A program made the translations under genes and the position numbers. From positions 14,246,862 to 14,310,861 of the forward strand of contig JABAKD010000023.1 of assembly GCA_012845835.1 (NCBI GenBank): 64,000 bases of DNA, in the 5' to 3' direction. Positions 20,812 to 31,307 of this stretch are shown piece after piece; within the stretch, counting starts at the first letter, position 1, and each line of letters starts with the position of its first letter. Origin of the DNA: Undaria pinnatifida (Eukaryota; Sar; Phaeophyceae; Laminariales; Alariaceae). The notes below the pieces were generated by a model. That model did not search any database and had not been told where the DNA came from. It was given only the letters and a program-made list of their open reading frames with translations.

Positions 20812-21550
20812 GACATGGGTAACCTCCGTTGCCGTCTGAGTGTTGTGAAATTTGAGGGGATACAACATTTTTGTGTCTTATTTGTATATAGAAGCCAAAC
20901 TCGGCGAGCGGGGAGCGTTGAAAGGCGCCCTCCCGGGGACGGGTTGCTTGATCCCCGGGGGGGGGGGGGGGGGGGGGTCCCCGGGATGGGGGGGGGTTCC
21001 AATCTGTTAGGGGGTCTTTTTCCTCCCAGGTATTTTTTTTTGTTTACCCTGTTTTAGACCTGGGTAGCCTCCGTTGCCGTCTGAGTGTTGTGAAATTTGA
21101 GGGGATACCACATTTTTTTGTATTGTTTGTATATTGAAGCAAAGCTCGGGGAGCGGGGAGCGTCGAATGGCGCCCTCCCGGGGACGGGTTGCTTCATCCA
21201 CGGGGAGGGGGGGGGGGGTCCCCGGGATGGGGAAGGGGGGGCGGGGAAGGGGGGACTCCAGTATTTTTGAGGGCGTTTTCCTCCCAGGTATATTTTTTTG
21301 TTAACCCTGTTTTAGACCTGCGTAGCCTCCGTTGCCGTCTGAGTAGTGTGAAATTTGAGGGGATACCACATTTTTGTGTCTTGTTTGTATATAGAAGGCA
21401 AACTCGGCGAGCGGGGAGCATCGAATTGCGCCCTCCCGGGGACGGGTTGCTTGATCCCCGGGGAGGGGGGGGAGGGGGGGGGGGGGCGGGATGGGGGGGG
21501 GTTCTAATATTTTAGGGGGCGGTTTCCTCCCAGGGATCTGTTTTCCCTGT
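20812..21550. repeat. Three tandem units of about 245-255 bp with long G runs
   Basis: Units start at about 20812, 21057 and 21315. Each begins with GTAACCTCCGTTGCCGTCTGAG or a close variant, continues GAAATTTGAGGGGATAC, then GGGACGGGTTGCTTGATCC, and ends with a G-rich block (runs of 8 to about 20 G) and CCTCCCAGG. The G runs could form quadruplexes. No coding evidence. Confidence 0.9.
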
Positions 21551-21559
21551 TTTTGGTTT

Positions 21560-22090
21560 CCATTTTTTTGGGAGGCGTTTGTTTCCGGGGATGTAATATT
21601 ATCCTCCCCTCCGGGTCTTTTCTTCTATCCCCGTTTTATTTTGTGTTACGTACAGCAGTGCGCATATGCCCCCGGGGTGTTTATTTGTACATATGATCAT
21701 GATACATTTGTTTTGCTCTGCGAGCCGTGCAAGGCTGTTATAAGAAACGCCTACCAACCAAAGTGGTAGCACAACGTATTGAGTTTTTTTTAAACCCTAG
21801 GGAAATAATTACTCTTCACGTAAATCAATTTTGCACCCTGTCTTTGAGAGTTGGAATCTGAATTGGCAGGGTTGTTCATAACAGGACTCTTGCTTGAGTT
21901 TTGATTTTTTTCGTGCGTCAGTTTGGGTCATACTGTATTGATAGTTGTTGGAGAAAAATTCCAAAACAATGCGAAATGCACCCCATTATTAGGTAAAAAA
22001 ATAAAATGTAAAATCATTCGTCAGTTTTTTCATCTTCTCATGAAGACCAACCGTGCCAATTTTCAGACTCCAACTGTCGAAAACCAGGGT
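21560..22090. other. AT-rich spacer
   Basis: No gene or element end is recognised between the G-run array and the MITE at 22103. Short open frames occur but lack codon structure or motifs. Confidence 0.4.
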
Positions 22091-22102
22091 GCAAAAAGGT
22101 TT

Positions 22103-22380
22103 GACACCTCGGACAGATCATGATCTAGATAATCTATCATGAACAGATCCTATCTATCTGCTGTCGTTATTATGTGTTTTTTTGAAGGATCTGTGTATGT
22201 AGTACAGATCCAACCCAGGAAGAATGTGCTATTTAATAGATTCTGCTGATCGTATATACTCGTACGGATCCACACCCGGCAACATGACCTACAGTAGTCC
22301 ATGCAGGTCTTATAGATCAGGCATCTGTCTGCCCTGAACGACACAGATCATAAAAGGAGATCTGATCTGTCCGAGGTGTG
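22103..22380. mobile_element. Small hAT-like MITE (278 bp)
   Basis: The terminal inverted repeats are GACACCTCGGACAGATCA on the left and CACACCTCGGACAGATCA on the right (reverse complement), 17 of 18 matching. The 8-bp direct repeat AAAGGTTT flanks both ends (22095-22102 and 22381-22388). An 8-bp duplication fits the hAT superfamily. The interior is non-coding and repeats ACAGATC-like motifs several times, possibly transposase-binding sites. Confidence 0.88.
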
Positions 22381-22659
22381 AAAGGTTTGAATCAGGAAAA
22401 AAGACTCGCCCTGTGGCTGGAACCAACCCGTAGTTTACCTGTTTTCTGCTGTTTTTTTTTTTGTTTGCCTGATTAATTGAAAAATCTGCGTAGTCTTTCC
22501 GCAAACACGACACGGCCAATTGTACGACGGACTTGGGGTCGCTTCCTGTGTCCGCCGCCGAAGACTCATATATAGGTACTGTAGTATCATTACCGGTATG
22601 TATGTATATATATGTGCTGAACACAGCAGGTTGAAGATGGTACTGTCAGGCTGCTGTGC

Positions 22660-22786
22660 TGCTGTGCTGCTCGTGCCGACATAGCTGCTCGAATCTAGCG
22701 CTGGAGACTGGATTGCAAAAGTGCTAAAGGCTATTGCGAGCGGCTTTGCCTTCGTGTCGTGCTTAGTCACGCTGCGTGGCCGGGTG
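22660..22786 (+). repeat. Third copy of the 16882/17898 arm
   Basis: About 127 bp, from GCTGCTCGTGCCGACATAG to GTCACGCTGCGTGG, match the left arm at 17020-17140 with a few substitutions, in the same orientation. It is therefore inverted relative to 17898-18179, and the two flank MULE-1. Confidence 0.8.
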
Positions 22787-22789
22787 GCA

Positions 22790-22910
22790 TGGGCAACCCC
22801 TTTTTGCACGACGATCGTGCAAAGAAAAAGTGCACGACTCCAAAACGCCTCCTGAACCACACACCTAGAAACCTGAACCACACACCCAGAAACCTGAACC
22901 ACATCGTGAA
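22790..22910. repeat. Dispersed repeat with a TTTGCACGA palindrome and CCTGAACCACACACC units
   Basis: Contains a near-palindrome, TTTTTGCACGACGATCGTGC, then GAACCACACACC units repeated about every 19 bp. The same block occurs in reverse at about 40690-40795, and a related tail occurs at 31308-31430. In all copies a frame rich in N-H-T-P-R is open. I cannot say whether it encodes anything. Confidence 0.65.
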
Positions 22911-23099
22911 GCTGTTCCGCAAGCATATCGAAGCTGGTTGTCTAAGCAAGCCTGACGGCGTGCTGCTGTACTACGCAACAGGGAAAAGTAAAGCGGGGAT
23001 CACCACTCGTCGCTGTGTCAGAGGTTCCAGCAGTACAGGCGCTTGGTGTGTGTGTTTGCGTGACTTTTCTATCACTAGCAGGTACAGCAACCATTTCCA

Positions 23100-24540
23100 C
23101 CCATACCATTGGCCTCACGGCATAATAACCCGATGCTCATAGTATTTGCCGTCAAGTATATGCGCACGGTTTCGTTTGTTGCAGTGTTTGTAACATGTTG
23201 AGTTTTTTCCTCGGCTTGGTGGTCAACCAGGTAATTCGCGTTATGATGGACCTGACGTGCACACCTGTTCAATATGTTTTCCGCCTGCTGTAACTGTTTG
23301 TCCTTTTTAAAAGGGTTGTCATCGCTACCTCCGCAGGCTACTATTGCGCTTCTCCTGCGCTTGCCCACTCGATCCTGCTTGCTGGAGTTCAATTATCGCT
23401 GGAATATTGGGATGGCTGCGAAGAACCGCGGACTGCCGAAGTAGATTGGAGCGTGCTACGAACAGTTTGAGTTTGATATCTTCTAAAGCGACACGGCCAG
23501 CTGGTCACCGGATAGCCCGATGTTTCCTGGGTGGGTCTCTGCTCTTGACGTGGCAGACACTGGTGTGAGAAGCGACCATTCTCCGAGATTGTGGGGACCT
23601 GATGCTCGGGGTGAGGGGCCGGTTGATCTTGTCGACCTCCCAACAACTTCAGAATCACTATGATGAAATCAAAGGGCACGCCATCGTTAAGAATACGATG
23701 ATTTCTATTAGTCAACGGCATGCTGCATTGCGTGCTAGGATGCAGGAAGCTGACGGGGGCTATGATTGCGGGTGTTGTCGGTAGCGCTGTTTCCCCTGCT
23801 GTTTCGCGGAGTTGGTATGGGGCAGGTATTGTTGGCGTTCGTGGCGGCAGTGAAGGGGGGGGCGCAGCGGCAGGTGCAGGCGTGTCGGTGTCAGCTGCAG
23901 AGGTGTTGGATTTTGGCGGCGGCGGGGATGAGGCTGTGTAGTTTGGCGCCGCCAACCGACGCCCAAGAAGCCCAAGGCCCCACTCCGGGGCCCTCAGATT
24001 TTCTTTCACCGCGGCTACAGTCGACAAGAAGGCGCGTACCAGGAGGCTCACCCTGCCCCGCGTGGGAGGGAGGGGCGGTCCCAATGCAATGTGCTGCCAG
24101 AAAAGCACCGACCTGGGGCCTGCAGAACTGGGAAAAAACTAGATCAGACGGAAAGCGGAGGTGGTCATGGTGTGAATGTGAAAAGTGCACTCCGGCCCAT
24201 CTTGGTGTGGTAGGTTAGCGTCTGCAGTGTCGTGTCAAGTTTGCCTCTTGTTAATTTACAAAGAATGAAGACCGTACGAGTTTATTATGTTTTTTGCTTC
24301 GCTTGCGAGCCGGCCGTTTGGTTTTGTGTGGCCCTGGGTTTGATTGTCTGTTTCATCTCGGGGGGGGGAGGGTCAACAGCGATACTACTACCGTTGTCGA
24401 CAAAATTGTGAGCCCTTTTTGTTTTGTTTTTCCCCTCCCATGTTTTCCTTTTTTTCCATACCTGGGGAGAGGGAAAGAAGAAGGGGGGGGGGTTACCTGG
24501 TACCTACTCGTAGCTATTCTCCACCCCCCTGATATTTCTC
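23100..24540. other. No confident gene; one long minus-strand Pro/Ser-rich frame
   Basis: A minus frame of about 239 codons (24108-23389) is open but is mostly Pro-, Ala- and Thr-rich, with no domain and no ATG-led codon structure I trust. A Gly/Ala-rich plus frame overlaps it. GC-rich composition alone can leave such frames open. A small exon of an unknown gene cannot be excluded. Confidence 0.3.
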
Positions 24541-24622
24541 TTCCTTCGCCGGGCATGATGGGGGTGCTAGATGTCGCCGGGTGGCAAGAACGGTTCAGTG
24601 CCAATACATACGCGACACATAA

Positions 24623-26406
24623 GTGTCTATATTGGATGAAGGAAGATTTTTCAAAAGCATCGCCATTCATTTGGTTGAACTGGAGTTGCATGGGTCCTAT
24701 TATTTTGTGGCGTTCGTGTCGTCTATTTTGGTGGAACCACCCGCATCGCTTCCCAGTCGAATATTGTCACCGAAAGCCCTACTTCATTCATTCGATACAC
24801 ACCAAGGAGTTCAACGCAAAAGAAACGCGTTGTATAGCAACGACAACATTAAATTTGTATCACAAACGCATGAAAAAATCAGGGCTTTTCACGGGTCGGG
24901 TCAAATCTCGCGGGTCGGGTCGGGTCGGGTCGGGTCAGCTGACCCGACCCGACCCACGAGATTTTCGAGACGTCTTGACCCGACCCGACCCGACCCGCGA
25001 GATTTTCGAGACGTCTTGACCCGACCCGACCCGACCCGCGAGATTTTCGAGATGTCTTGATCCGACCCGACCCGACCCGCGAGATTTTGAAATCGTCCTG
25101 ACCCGACCCGACCCGACCCGCGACAATCCGGGTGACCTGCGAGATTCGGGTCGTCTGGCGGGTCACGCGAACTTGACCCGTGACATTTCTCACGGGTCAA
25201 AGTCAAAAAGTCACGGGTCAAAGCATGTATACCGAGGGTCGGTTGGTTGGTCCTTGGCCCCTCGTACTTTTCCCAGTATGTCGTGTTCTCTGCGTTTTTT
25301 ACCGGCATTGTTTGCAGCTGATGATTATGTCATGTGGTGTGCGCGCGAGGAATAGGAAAGAAACCGCAACCCACATGCATGGACATGCCCGTACCGTTAG
25401 ACCACCGGGTCGACCCGACGAGCGACCCGACGAGCGAGCTAGTTATAATTTACAAGTGCAATCTCCGGCCCCGGCAAGCAGCCTAGCTGAGCCGCCTCCG
25501 GCAGCAAGCCCACAACTGGGGCGGTGGATCTGTCAGCAGGGGGTGCGATCCGCGAGGACGCGTTGTCTGCTGCTGCTGGTGCTTGCTGCTGCCAGGGTGC
25601 TGCTGCTGCTGTGCTGCTGCTGCTGCTTGCTGCTGCTGCTGCATGCTGCTGCTGCTGCTTACTGCCGCTGCTGCTTCGACAACGAACGGCTGCTCTTCTT
25701 CTTGCTTTTTTACGTTTGGTCACATTTCGTACTGGTATAAAACCGTAATATTACTGTTGCTGTTGTTACGGCTTCAGTAGGTACGGGATTCGCGTCACAC
25801 TGCTGTATGCCTTGGTACGAGTAGCTATGGGTACTGCCTGGTTATTGTTCTGCACGCTGTGATGACATATGATCGGAGCATCGGCACGAGGGAGGCAGGA
25901 AGCCGAAATGTTTGTATTTTATTGGCGGACCCGCGGGCCCGACCCGCGGGGCGCCTACACGGCATCAACGTGGCTCTCACCTGTAAGTTTGAAAAAGGCG
26001 GATCCGCCGGCTAGATCCGCGGGTTGGACCCGCGGGTCAGCCCAAAACAACTCACGGGTCATTATGGCTTGACCTGCGAAGTGACCCGTATCTCGCGGGT
26101 CATGACCCGACCCGACCCGCGAGATTTTGAAAACATCTTGACCCGACCCGACCCGACCCGCGAGATTTTGAAGCCTTTTGACCCGACCCGACCCGACCCG
26201 CGAGATTTTGAAAACCTCTTGACCCGACCCGACCCGACCCGTGAGATTTTATAACGTGATGACCCGACCCGACCCGACCCGCGAGATTTTGAAACCCCCT
26301 TGATCCGACCCGCGGGTCGGGTCATGACCCGTGAAAAGCCCTGGAAAAAATCGCTGCGTTGCGCGACTGGTTGGTGATGCTTGCCGTTATAAAACTATAT
26401 ACCTAG
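24623..26406 (+). pseudogene. Unknown ORF split by a hAT-like insertion
   Basis: An open frame runs from 24623 to 24879 and enters the 8-bp target duplication GAAAAAAT. After the insertion (24880-26343) the second copy of the duplication restores exactly the same frame, which continues for about 20 codons to TAG at 26404-26406. Ignoring the insertion, the frame is about 104 codons. The start codon is unclear: a stop lies just upstream of GTG 24623, and an AG acceptor-like site sits at 24621-24622, so it may be an internal or terminal exon. No family is recognised. As it stands the frame is broken unless the insertion is spliced out. Confidence 0.5.
24880..26343. mobile_element. hAT-like non-autonomous element with GACCC subterminal arrays, copy 1 (1464 bp)
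   Basis: Both ends carry CAGGGCTTTTCACGGGTC as terminal inverted repeats, and a perfect 8-bp duplication GAAAAAAT flanks it (24872-24879 and 26344-26351). CAGGG termini plus an 8-bp duplication fit hAT. Inside each end is an array of units made of GACCCGACCCGACCCGCGAG followed by ATTTT and a short spacer (period about 37-40 bp): five units at about 24940-25130 and six at 26100-26310. These are likely transposase-binding sites. The centre has a CTG/GCT run (25565-25675) and no transposase, so the element depends on one elsewhere. Confidence 0.93.
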
Positions 26407-26639
26407 ACCTCGCCCCCCTCGGACGTCTCGCTCGGCATATCCTCCCCCCTCTCAGCCCTCCTCAGCCCGTAATTGCCGAAAAGAAAATTAGTTGCTGGGG
26501 AAAAGAACCGTCCCTAAGTTCCTTGCCTTCCTTGCTTTCCCTAGTCTCATTCTTACTTACTTTTTAGATCTCATTCTCTGATCTTTACTGCTTGCTCTCT
26601 GATATTTTTATTTTGCTTTTTCAGCAACTTCTTTTTTGT

Positions 26640-27135
26640 ACTTTTATTTGAAGTTGGCCAATTGCTGGCTGTTGAGAGGGAATTGCCGTTGACGGCTGCA
26701 AACAATTTGAATTTGAAATTTGCCGGATCGGCAATAACAATTTGAAGTTGAAATTTGCGAAGCGGACCAAGGCTAGTGCGGGAGGAGGCTCCGCCAACAG
26801 TGGGGGTGGTGGAGGTTCAGGATCAGGCGTGTTGAAGCTGGTCGGGCAAGAACGGGACTCAGCTTCTTCTGGCAATCCTGATTGGCCGTGCCCGAGCAAG
26901 GGTTGTGACGGCTTCCTCATCGCACGAAATAGGAGAAACAGGAGTTCCCAGTACGCTGTCTGCGACACCTACCTGCAGGAGTGACGAGCCTTCCACGTGC
27001 CAAGCTTTTCATAACCTTAACAAGAAGCACTGGGGAAGCGGCGACAACCCTCGTGTGTGTGACTGGTGTGACGCGGACACCTGTGATTCACCTTCGATCG
27101 GCGTTCCTAACGAAGGAGCTGAGAGCTTGACGAAA
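26640..27135 (+). CDS. Possible exon(s) of an unknown Gly/Ser- and Cys-rich protein
   Basis: Frame 26742-26984 has a Gly/Ser linker (GGGSANSGGGGGSGSG), then CPSKGCDGFLIARNRRNRSSQYAVC, a spaced-Cys pattern like a small zinc ribbon. An overlapping downstream frame gives NPRVCDWCDADTCDSPS and ends at a GTGAGT donor at about 27137. Cys spacing and the splice site make a real gene plausible, perhaps the 5' part of the gene ending at 29991. I could not join the pieces in one frame, so exon limits are approximate and the function is unknown. Confidence 0.35.
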
Positions 27136-27149
27136 CGTGAGTTACATTT

Positions 27150-27720
27150 CTGTTGTTGTGCTGTGATTTCTTTTTCATGCGTACAAACACACTTTTGCAT
27201 GTACGAGTATGATACGTGTACGGGGCAGTCCCGTCATCGCGGTGTAAGCGGGAATTGTACAAGTACTCAGGTCTACGAGTAGACCTATGCAGTGACGCTG
27301 TGTGATGCGATTTCTTTTTCATACGTACAGCCAAACACACCTACTTCATGTATGTACGACTACGAGTACGGGGCAGTCCCGTCATCGGGGTAAGCGGGGG
27401 TTGAACAAGTGGTCCATGCAGTGACGCTTTGTGCTGTGATATAAACACACGTTTTGGATGTACGACTGCGACTACGTGGTATCTATACATGTAAGACACA
27501 ATAAAAACGGGCAAGTCTCATCACGGGGGTCAGCCAGGGTTGTAAAAATGGTCCATGCAGTGATAAATAACACAGCAGCATGATACCTCAGCACCAGTCG
27601 CAGTACACACTGGAGGTTGTTATATAGCAGTAAACAGAAGCTGAAGTTAACCTGGGTGATGCTGGCGAGCAGTCCCGTGATTGGGGTTAGCGAGTTGTTC
27701 ATGTAGTGACGCGGTGTACT
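27150..27720. repeat. Degenerate tandem repeats, about 120-bp period
   Basis: Three to four diverged copies carry GGGGCAGTCCCGTCATC, then GGGTTAGCG- or GTAAGCGGG-like sequence, GTCCATGCAGTGACGC, and a CATGTACGA segment. They follow a GTGAGT donor, so they may lie in an intron. No coding evidence. Confidence 0.6.
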
Positions 27721-28011
27721 ATCCTCTCCCCCACTGAAACGGCGGGATAGCAGGTCGGCCGGATATACGGGCGGACCTGTCAATATATCCAAGCCGTTTC
27801 ATTCCCTGGGTATACCGGGGAGAGTATTTTTCAAGTTCGCCATGGAAAAATCTGAAAAAGTTTATTATGGTGGATGTGGGGATCGAACCCACGACCCAAA
27901 AACCCATGGTCTGTCGACGACGCCTTTTGTTAAGGAATTAGTGGGGTATTAGTCCGTTTGACCACTTGCAAAAGGTTAACCAATAGCTTCCCCAAACCAA
28001 GCCTTATAACA
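27721..28011 (-). mobile_element. TRIM-B element, one LTR left (truncated)
   Basis: Reading on minus: an LTR of 84 bp (28011-27928), then the primer-binding region TGGCGTCGTCGACAG, the interior with GGGTTCGATCCCCAC, and a stop exactly at the polypurine tract (CTCTCCCCC on plus, about 27723-27731). The second LTR is missing at the polypurine boundary. Sequence matches the array at 29186-29840 with a few substitutions. Confidence 0.85.
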
Positions 28012-28181
28012 CGCGCAGGTTCGTGTCCTGCCGTCGACGCCACATGTGAAATTAAAGGTGGGGGACATAGAGTGCCCCCTGCAGGTCTGCCAATTGAGCA
28101 GGTCTTCGGAGAGTACTCACTTTCGTTCCTTCGTAGAGATGTAGCTTTATTCGTTTCCACCAGAGCCCGGGATAGCTTCTG

Positions 28182-28207
28182 AGATCGGAGGCGCGTGCCT
28201 CCGATCT
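28182..28207. other. Perfect hairpin, 11-bp arms
   Basis: AGATCGGAGGC, a 4-base loop, then GCCTCCGATCT. Its setting is unclear spacer; it could fold in RNA, but no T run follows. Confidence 0.7.
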
Positions 28208-28769
28208 AATTCCTAACTTCCCCGAATATAAACCGCCAACCTTATCATACGAAACCCATTCAAATGATCTCAAATTCGGATACCTACAGGCCTTTCGAGG
28301 CCGTATCTTAACAACTACTACTGTTACTCATTGTTCATACAACCACATGAACTCTTTGTATTAACGAGTACAAGTAGGGTGCGCAACCTCTTCAGGAATC
28401 GCAGTACACGTCGGTCGTAATAGTGTTGATAGCAGCAGTAATAGAGTAGTACCGAACAATATATACAGCAGGTACTGTCTCTTACCCTTCGTTGTCGGTA
28501 TTCCGCCGGTAGGCCTTATATAGCAGTATACCGGGGCTTACGCTTACCAGTTGCGACTGTGAATCCCGTTCGTTCCTGTCCCAGTGGTGGTTTCATAGGT
28601 GTTAGCAACGTTGTGGTGCCAGGCAGGGCTTTGCCCATAAACGACCGCTTTCATTACAACAGTGTTAAATTGTACGACTTCCTTTCCAACTTTGGAAATC
28701 GACGACAGCTACGTGGCCATACTATTTTGAACATTCACTGAACGCAAGGTATTCCCATCCGTTGTTGTC

Positions 28770-29991
28770 TTTTGCAGAAGCCCTGCGAAGCAGCCGCCGA
28801 GGGCCGCCAAGTCGGCGAGGACATTAACACGAAGTGCACCGGCGACATCAAGGTCGGTGACCTCCTGAAGAAGGCAGGCGACCACTTGCTCGATATACAT
28901 CCCGCATTCCATTCCCACGGTGCCACGAGGGCGTTCGACATCGAGGTACGTTCTACTCTTATCTTGCATCCTGTGTGTCACGAGTCGAGACATCCATGTC
29001 TCTTGCTCAAGACCAGGGGATGGCGTGCGGATATAGTCTATGAAGTGCGGCTCTTTTTCCAAGTACCAAGAGCAAGTACAACAATAATACCACAACAATT
29101 ACTAACAGCGAAAGGAGCTCCAATAATTTTGGATGATTACGACGTCTGCTGGAGAGAAGTACGAATACTTTTTTGCACATTCTTATGTTATAAGGCTTAG
29201 TTTGGGTAAGCTATTGGTTAACCTGTGCAAGTGGTCAAACGGACTAATACCCCACTAATACCTTAACAAATGGCGTCGTCGACAGACCATTGGTTTTTGG
29301 GTCTTGGGTTCGATCCCCACATCCACCATAATAAACTTTTTCAGATTTTCCCATACCGAACTTGAAAAATACTCTCCCCGGTTTACCCAGGAAATTAAAC
29401 GGCTTGGATAAATGACAGGTCCGCCCGTATATCCGGCCGACCTTCTATCCCGCCGTTTAAAGGGGGGAGAGTGTTATAAGGCTTAGTTTGGGTAAGCTAT
29501 TGGTTCACCTGTGCAAGTGGTCAAACGGACTAATACCCCACTAATACCTTAACAAATGGCGTCGTCGACAGACCATTGGTTTTTGGGTCGTGGGTTCGAT
29601 CCCCACATCCATCATAATAAACTTTTTCAGATTTTCCCATGGCGAACTTGAAAAATACTCTCCCCGGTTTACCCAGGAAATTAAACGGCTTGGATAAATG
29701 ACAGGTCCGCCCGTATATCCGGCCGACCTTCTATCCCGCCGTTTAAGGGGGGGAGAGTGTTATAAGGCTTAGTTTGGGTAAGCTATTGGTTAACCTGTGC
29801 AAGTGGTCAAACGGACTAATACCCCACTAATTCCTTGACACTTATTGACGTTCTCCCGCCCTGCTTCAACGTTTGTGGACAGATCCACAAGACCATCGAC
29901 AAAAAACAAGAGTGCAAGGTGCTGGGTACCTCCGCTGAGGAGGAAGAGTCCAAGCAAGCCTGCATGCTCCTTCGGAAGCAATGTTGACAGC
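28770..29991 (+). CDS. Small Cys-rich protein of unknown function, last two exons
   Basis: Acceptor TTGTTGTCTTTTGCAG at about 28760-28775 opens an exon beginning KPCEAAAEG and ending HGATRAFDIE at a GTACGT donor (about 28945). A second acceptor, TTCAACGTTTGTGGACAG (29883), joins in phase to IHKTIDKKQECKVLG, ending ACMLLRKQC and TGA at 29991. The joined piece is about 92 residues with paired Cys (KPC, TKC, QEC, QAC, KQC), which hints at a secreted disulfide-bonded protein, but no signal peptide is visible because the 5' exons are unknown. The intron hosts a TRIM-B tandem array, which splicing could remove. No family recognised. Confidence 0.5.
29186..29840 (+). mobile_element. TRIM-B tandem array (three LTRs, two interiors)
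   Basis: LTRs of 83 bp lie at 29186-29268, 29472-29554 and 29758-29840 (period 286), each starting TGTTATAAGG and ending TTAACA or TTGACA. After the first two LTRs comes the primer-binding site TGGCGTCGTCGACAG, then GGGTCNTGGGTTCGATCCCCAC. Before the next LTR is the purine tract AAGGGGGGGAGAG or a one-base variant. One 4-bp duplication, CTTA (29182-29185 and 29841-29844), brackets the whole array, so it behaves as a single insertion. No protein is encoded. Confidence 0.93.
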
Positions 29992-29999
29992 ACGTTCTT

Positions 30000-31300
30000 T
30001 ATAGAACGTTAATGTGGTTTATTATACCAGCATCGTTTTTTGATAACTATGCCTAAATGCGTGCTCTTCATCTTTCAGGAATACAAATGTACTTCACATG
30101 TTTGCGGTGTGTGCGTTCAAGTTCCTGCTTCCAGCATGTTTTTTCTGGCACTGCGCTCCTTTACATCTTAAGTTGTAGTTTTTCTGTCTCTATCCTTGAC
30201 AAGCGCGTGCCTGCTGTTTATGCACTGCGATAATTGTTGATGATCGACTTAGAGAGAGAGCTATTATTAATAAGTGTACAGGACCTAGGTGCTACCTGAG
30301 AGGTGGAAGGATATGCCAAGCAAGTCCTCCGACGTGCCCATCATGGATTGGGCGAATGGATGATAATAACAAGCTCATAATCATAATCGCCTCCTATCCT
30401 GTACCGTTGTACTATATATGGACCTCTTGGCATTTTCAAGTCGCCAGTTGCGCCATTTGTGCTTCTTTTCCGCCTTTCTACTGAATTCCTCCTTCCGCAA
30501 GCGTAGCGGGCGGCGCCCAGCCGCCCGCGAGCGAAGCCCTTGTACATATATATTATGTGATACAGCACTACTACTGGCAGTCGTGCACGACATAAATATA
30601 AAAAAGCAAACAGGGATGTAGGAAAGCAGGGCTGATACTTGTACCTTACCAGGAAAGGAAGACAATCGAGACGCGCTGTGCCGAAGATAGTGTGTAGAAC
30701 TCACCATTTCTCAAATAAGAAATTCAGTCTCGGCCAGAATTATTCCTGTTTCTTCCTTTTTTTCCTATTAATAATTCATTTTTACTACTACTACTGCTGT
30801 ATGAACAGCGTTGTGCCTACTAGAATAATCTATCTGCACTACACGTACTACCTTAGTACAAGTATCAGGTACCTATTTGATAGCTAGAAACAGGAATCCT
30901 GGCTGGGGCTGCGGGTTTCTTATTTGGGAGAGGGTGTCATCTGCACTAACTTCAGCTCCAGGATTTCTTGTCTTCCTCAGAAGTATCAGCTTGCCATTCT
31001 TACGTCCTGTACTACTTTTAGAGTATTGTGCCGCCGGTCCTCTGGTAAGAAATCGAGGTTTTGTTTTTTTTAGGCTAAATTTCGTATTTTTTTGAAAATG
31101 GTGTGCCCCACACTAACTTCAGTATAAAATTTCGAAGTTCTTATTTCTCCGCAAGAGCGTTGTGTGAGCCCCGTTCTTATGAGAGGGAGGCATGCACGAT
31201 TTTTTTATGATGTTTTTCCATGTTCCGAAACGCCTCCAATTTTTTTTTGCGCTTCGCGCGATTATGTTAATGCCTTACAAAAGTGTCCCTATGTATAGGA
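30000..31300. other. Spacer without recognised genes
   Basis: Apart from the hairpin-ended terminus at 30421-30542, only short frames and T-rich runs (30750-30780, 31050-31095) are visible. No RNA gene is seen. Confidence 0.4.
30421..30542 (+). mobile_element. Hairpin-ended element, 3' terminus (Helitron-like), copy 2
   Basis: Starts CCTCTTGGCATTTTCAAGTCGC, has the hairpin arms GCGGGCGGC and GCCGCCCGC (about 30507-30529), and ends GCCCTTG at 30542, like copies at 16405 and 59789. The sequence after CTTG is TACAT, as in copy 1. The 5' boundary is not found. Confidence 0.5.
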
Positions 31301-31307
31301 TCCGTGC

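Noticed and set aside
23389-24108. 239-codon Pro-rich minus protein
   Set aside because: Low complexity, no motif, overlapped by open frames on the other strand; insufficient to call a gene.
24879-25308. Gly/Ser/Arg-rich frames over GACCC arrays (also 26062-26325, 48940-49200, 50261-50725, 51291-51597, 55205-55666)
   Set aside because: The repeat unit gives open frames on both strands; they are terminal arrays of DNA transposons, not genes.
25438-25748. Long frames of Ala/Cys/Leu repeats (also 49519-49901 and 51874-52201)
   Set aside because: They are translations of CTG/GCT runs inside non-autonomous hAT-like elements, open on several frames at once, with no conserved start or domain.
24900-26340. 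CRISPR-like array (regular repeats with short spacers)
   Set aside because: Spacers are near-identical, the host is eukaryotic, and the arrays sit at transposon ends bounded by an 8-bp duplication.
29270-29335. A functional tRNA gene in the TRIM-B interior
   Set aside because: The T arm is perfect, but the acceptor, D and anticodon stems do not pair, and the A-to-B spacing is 8 nt short.
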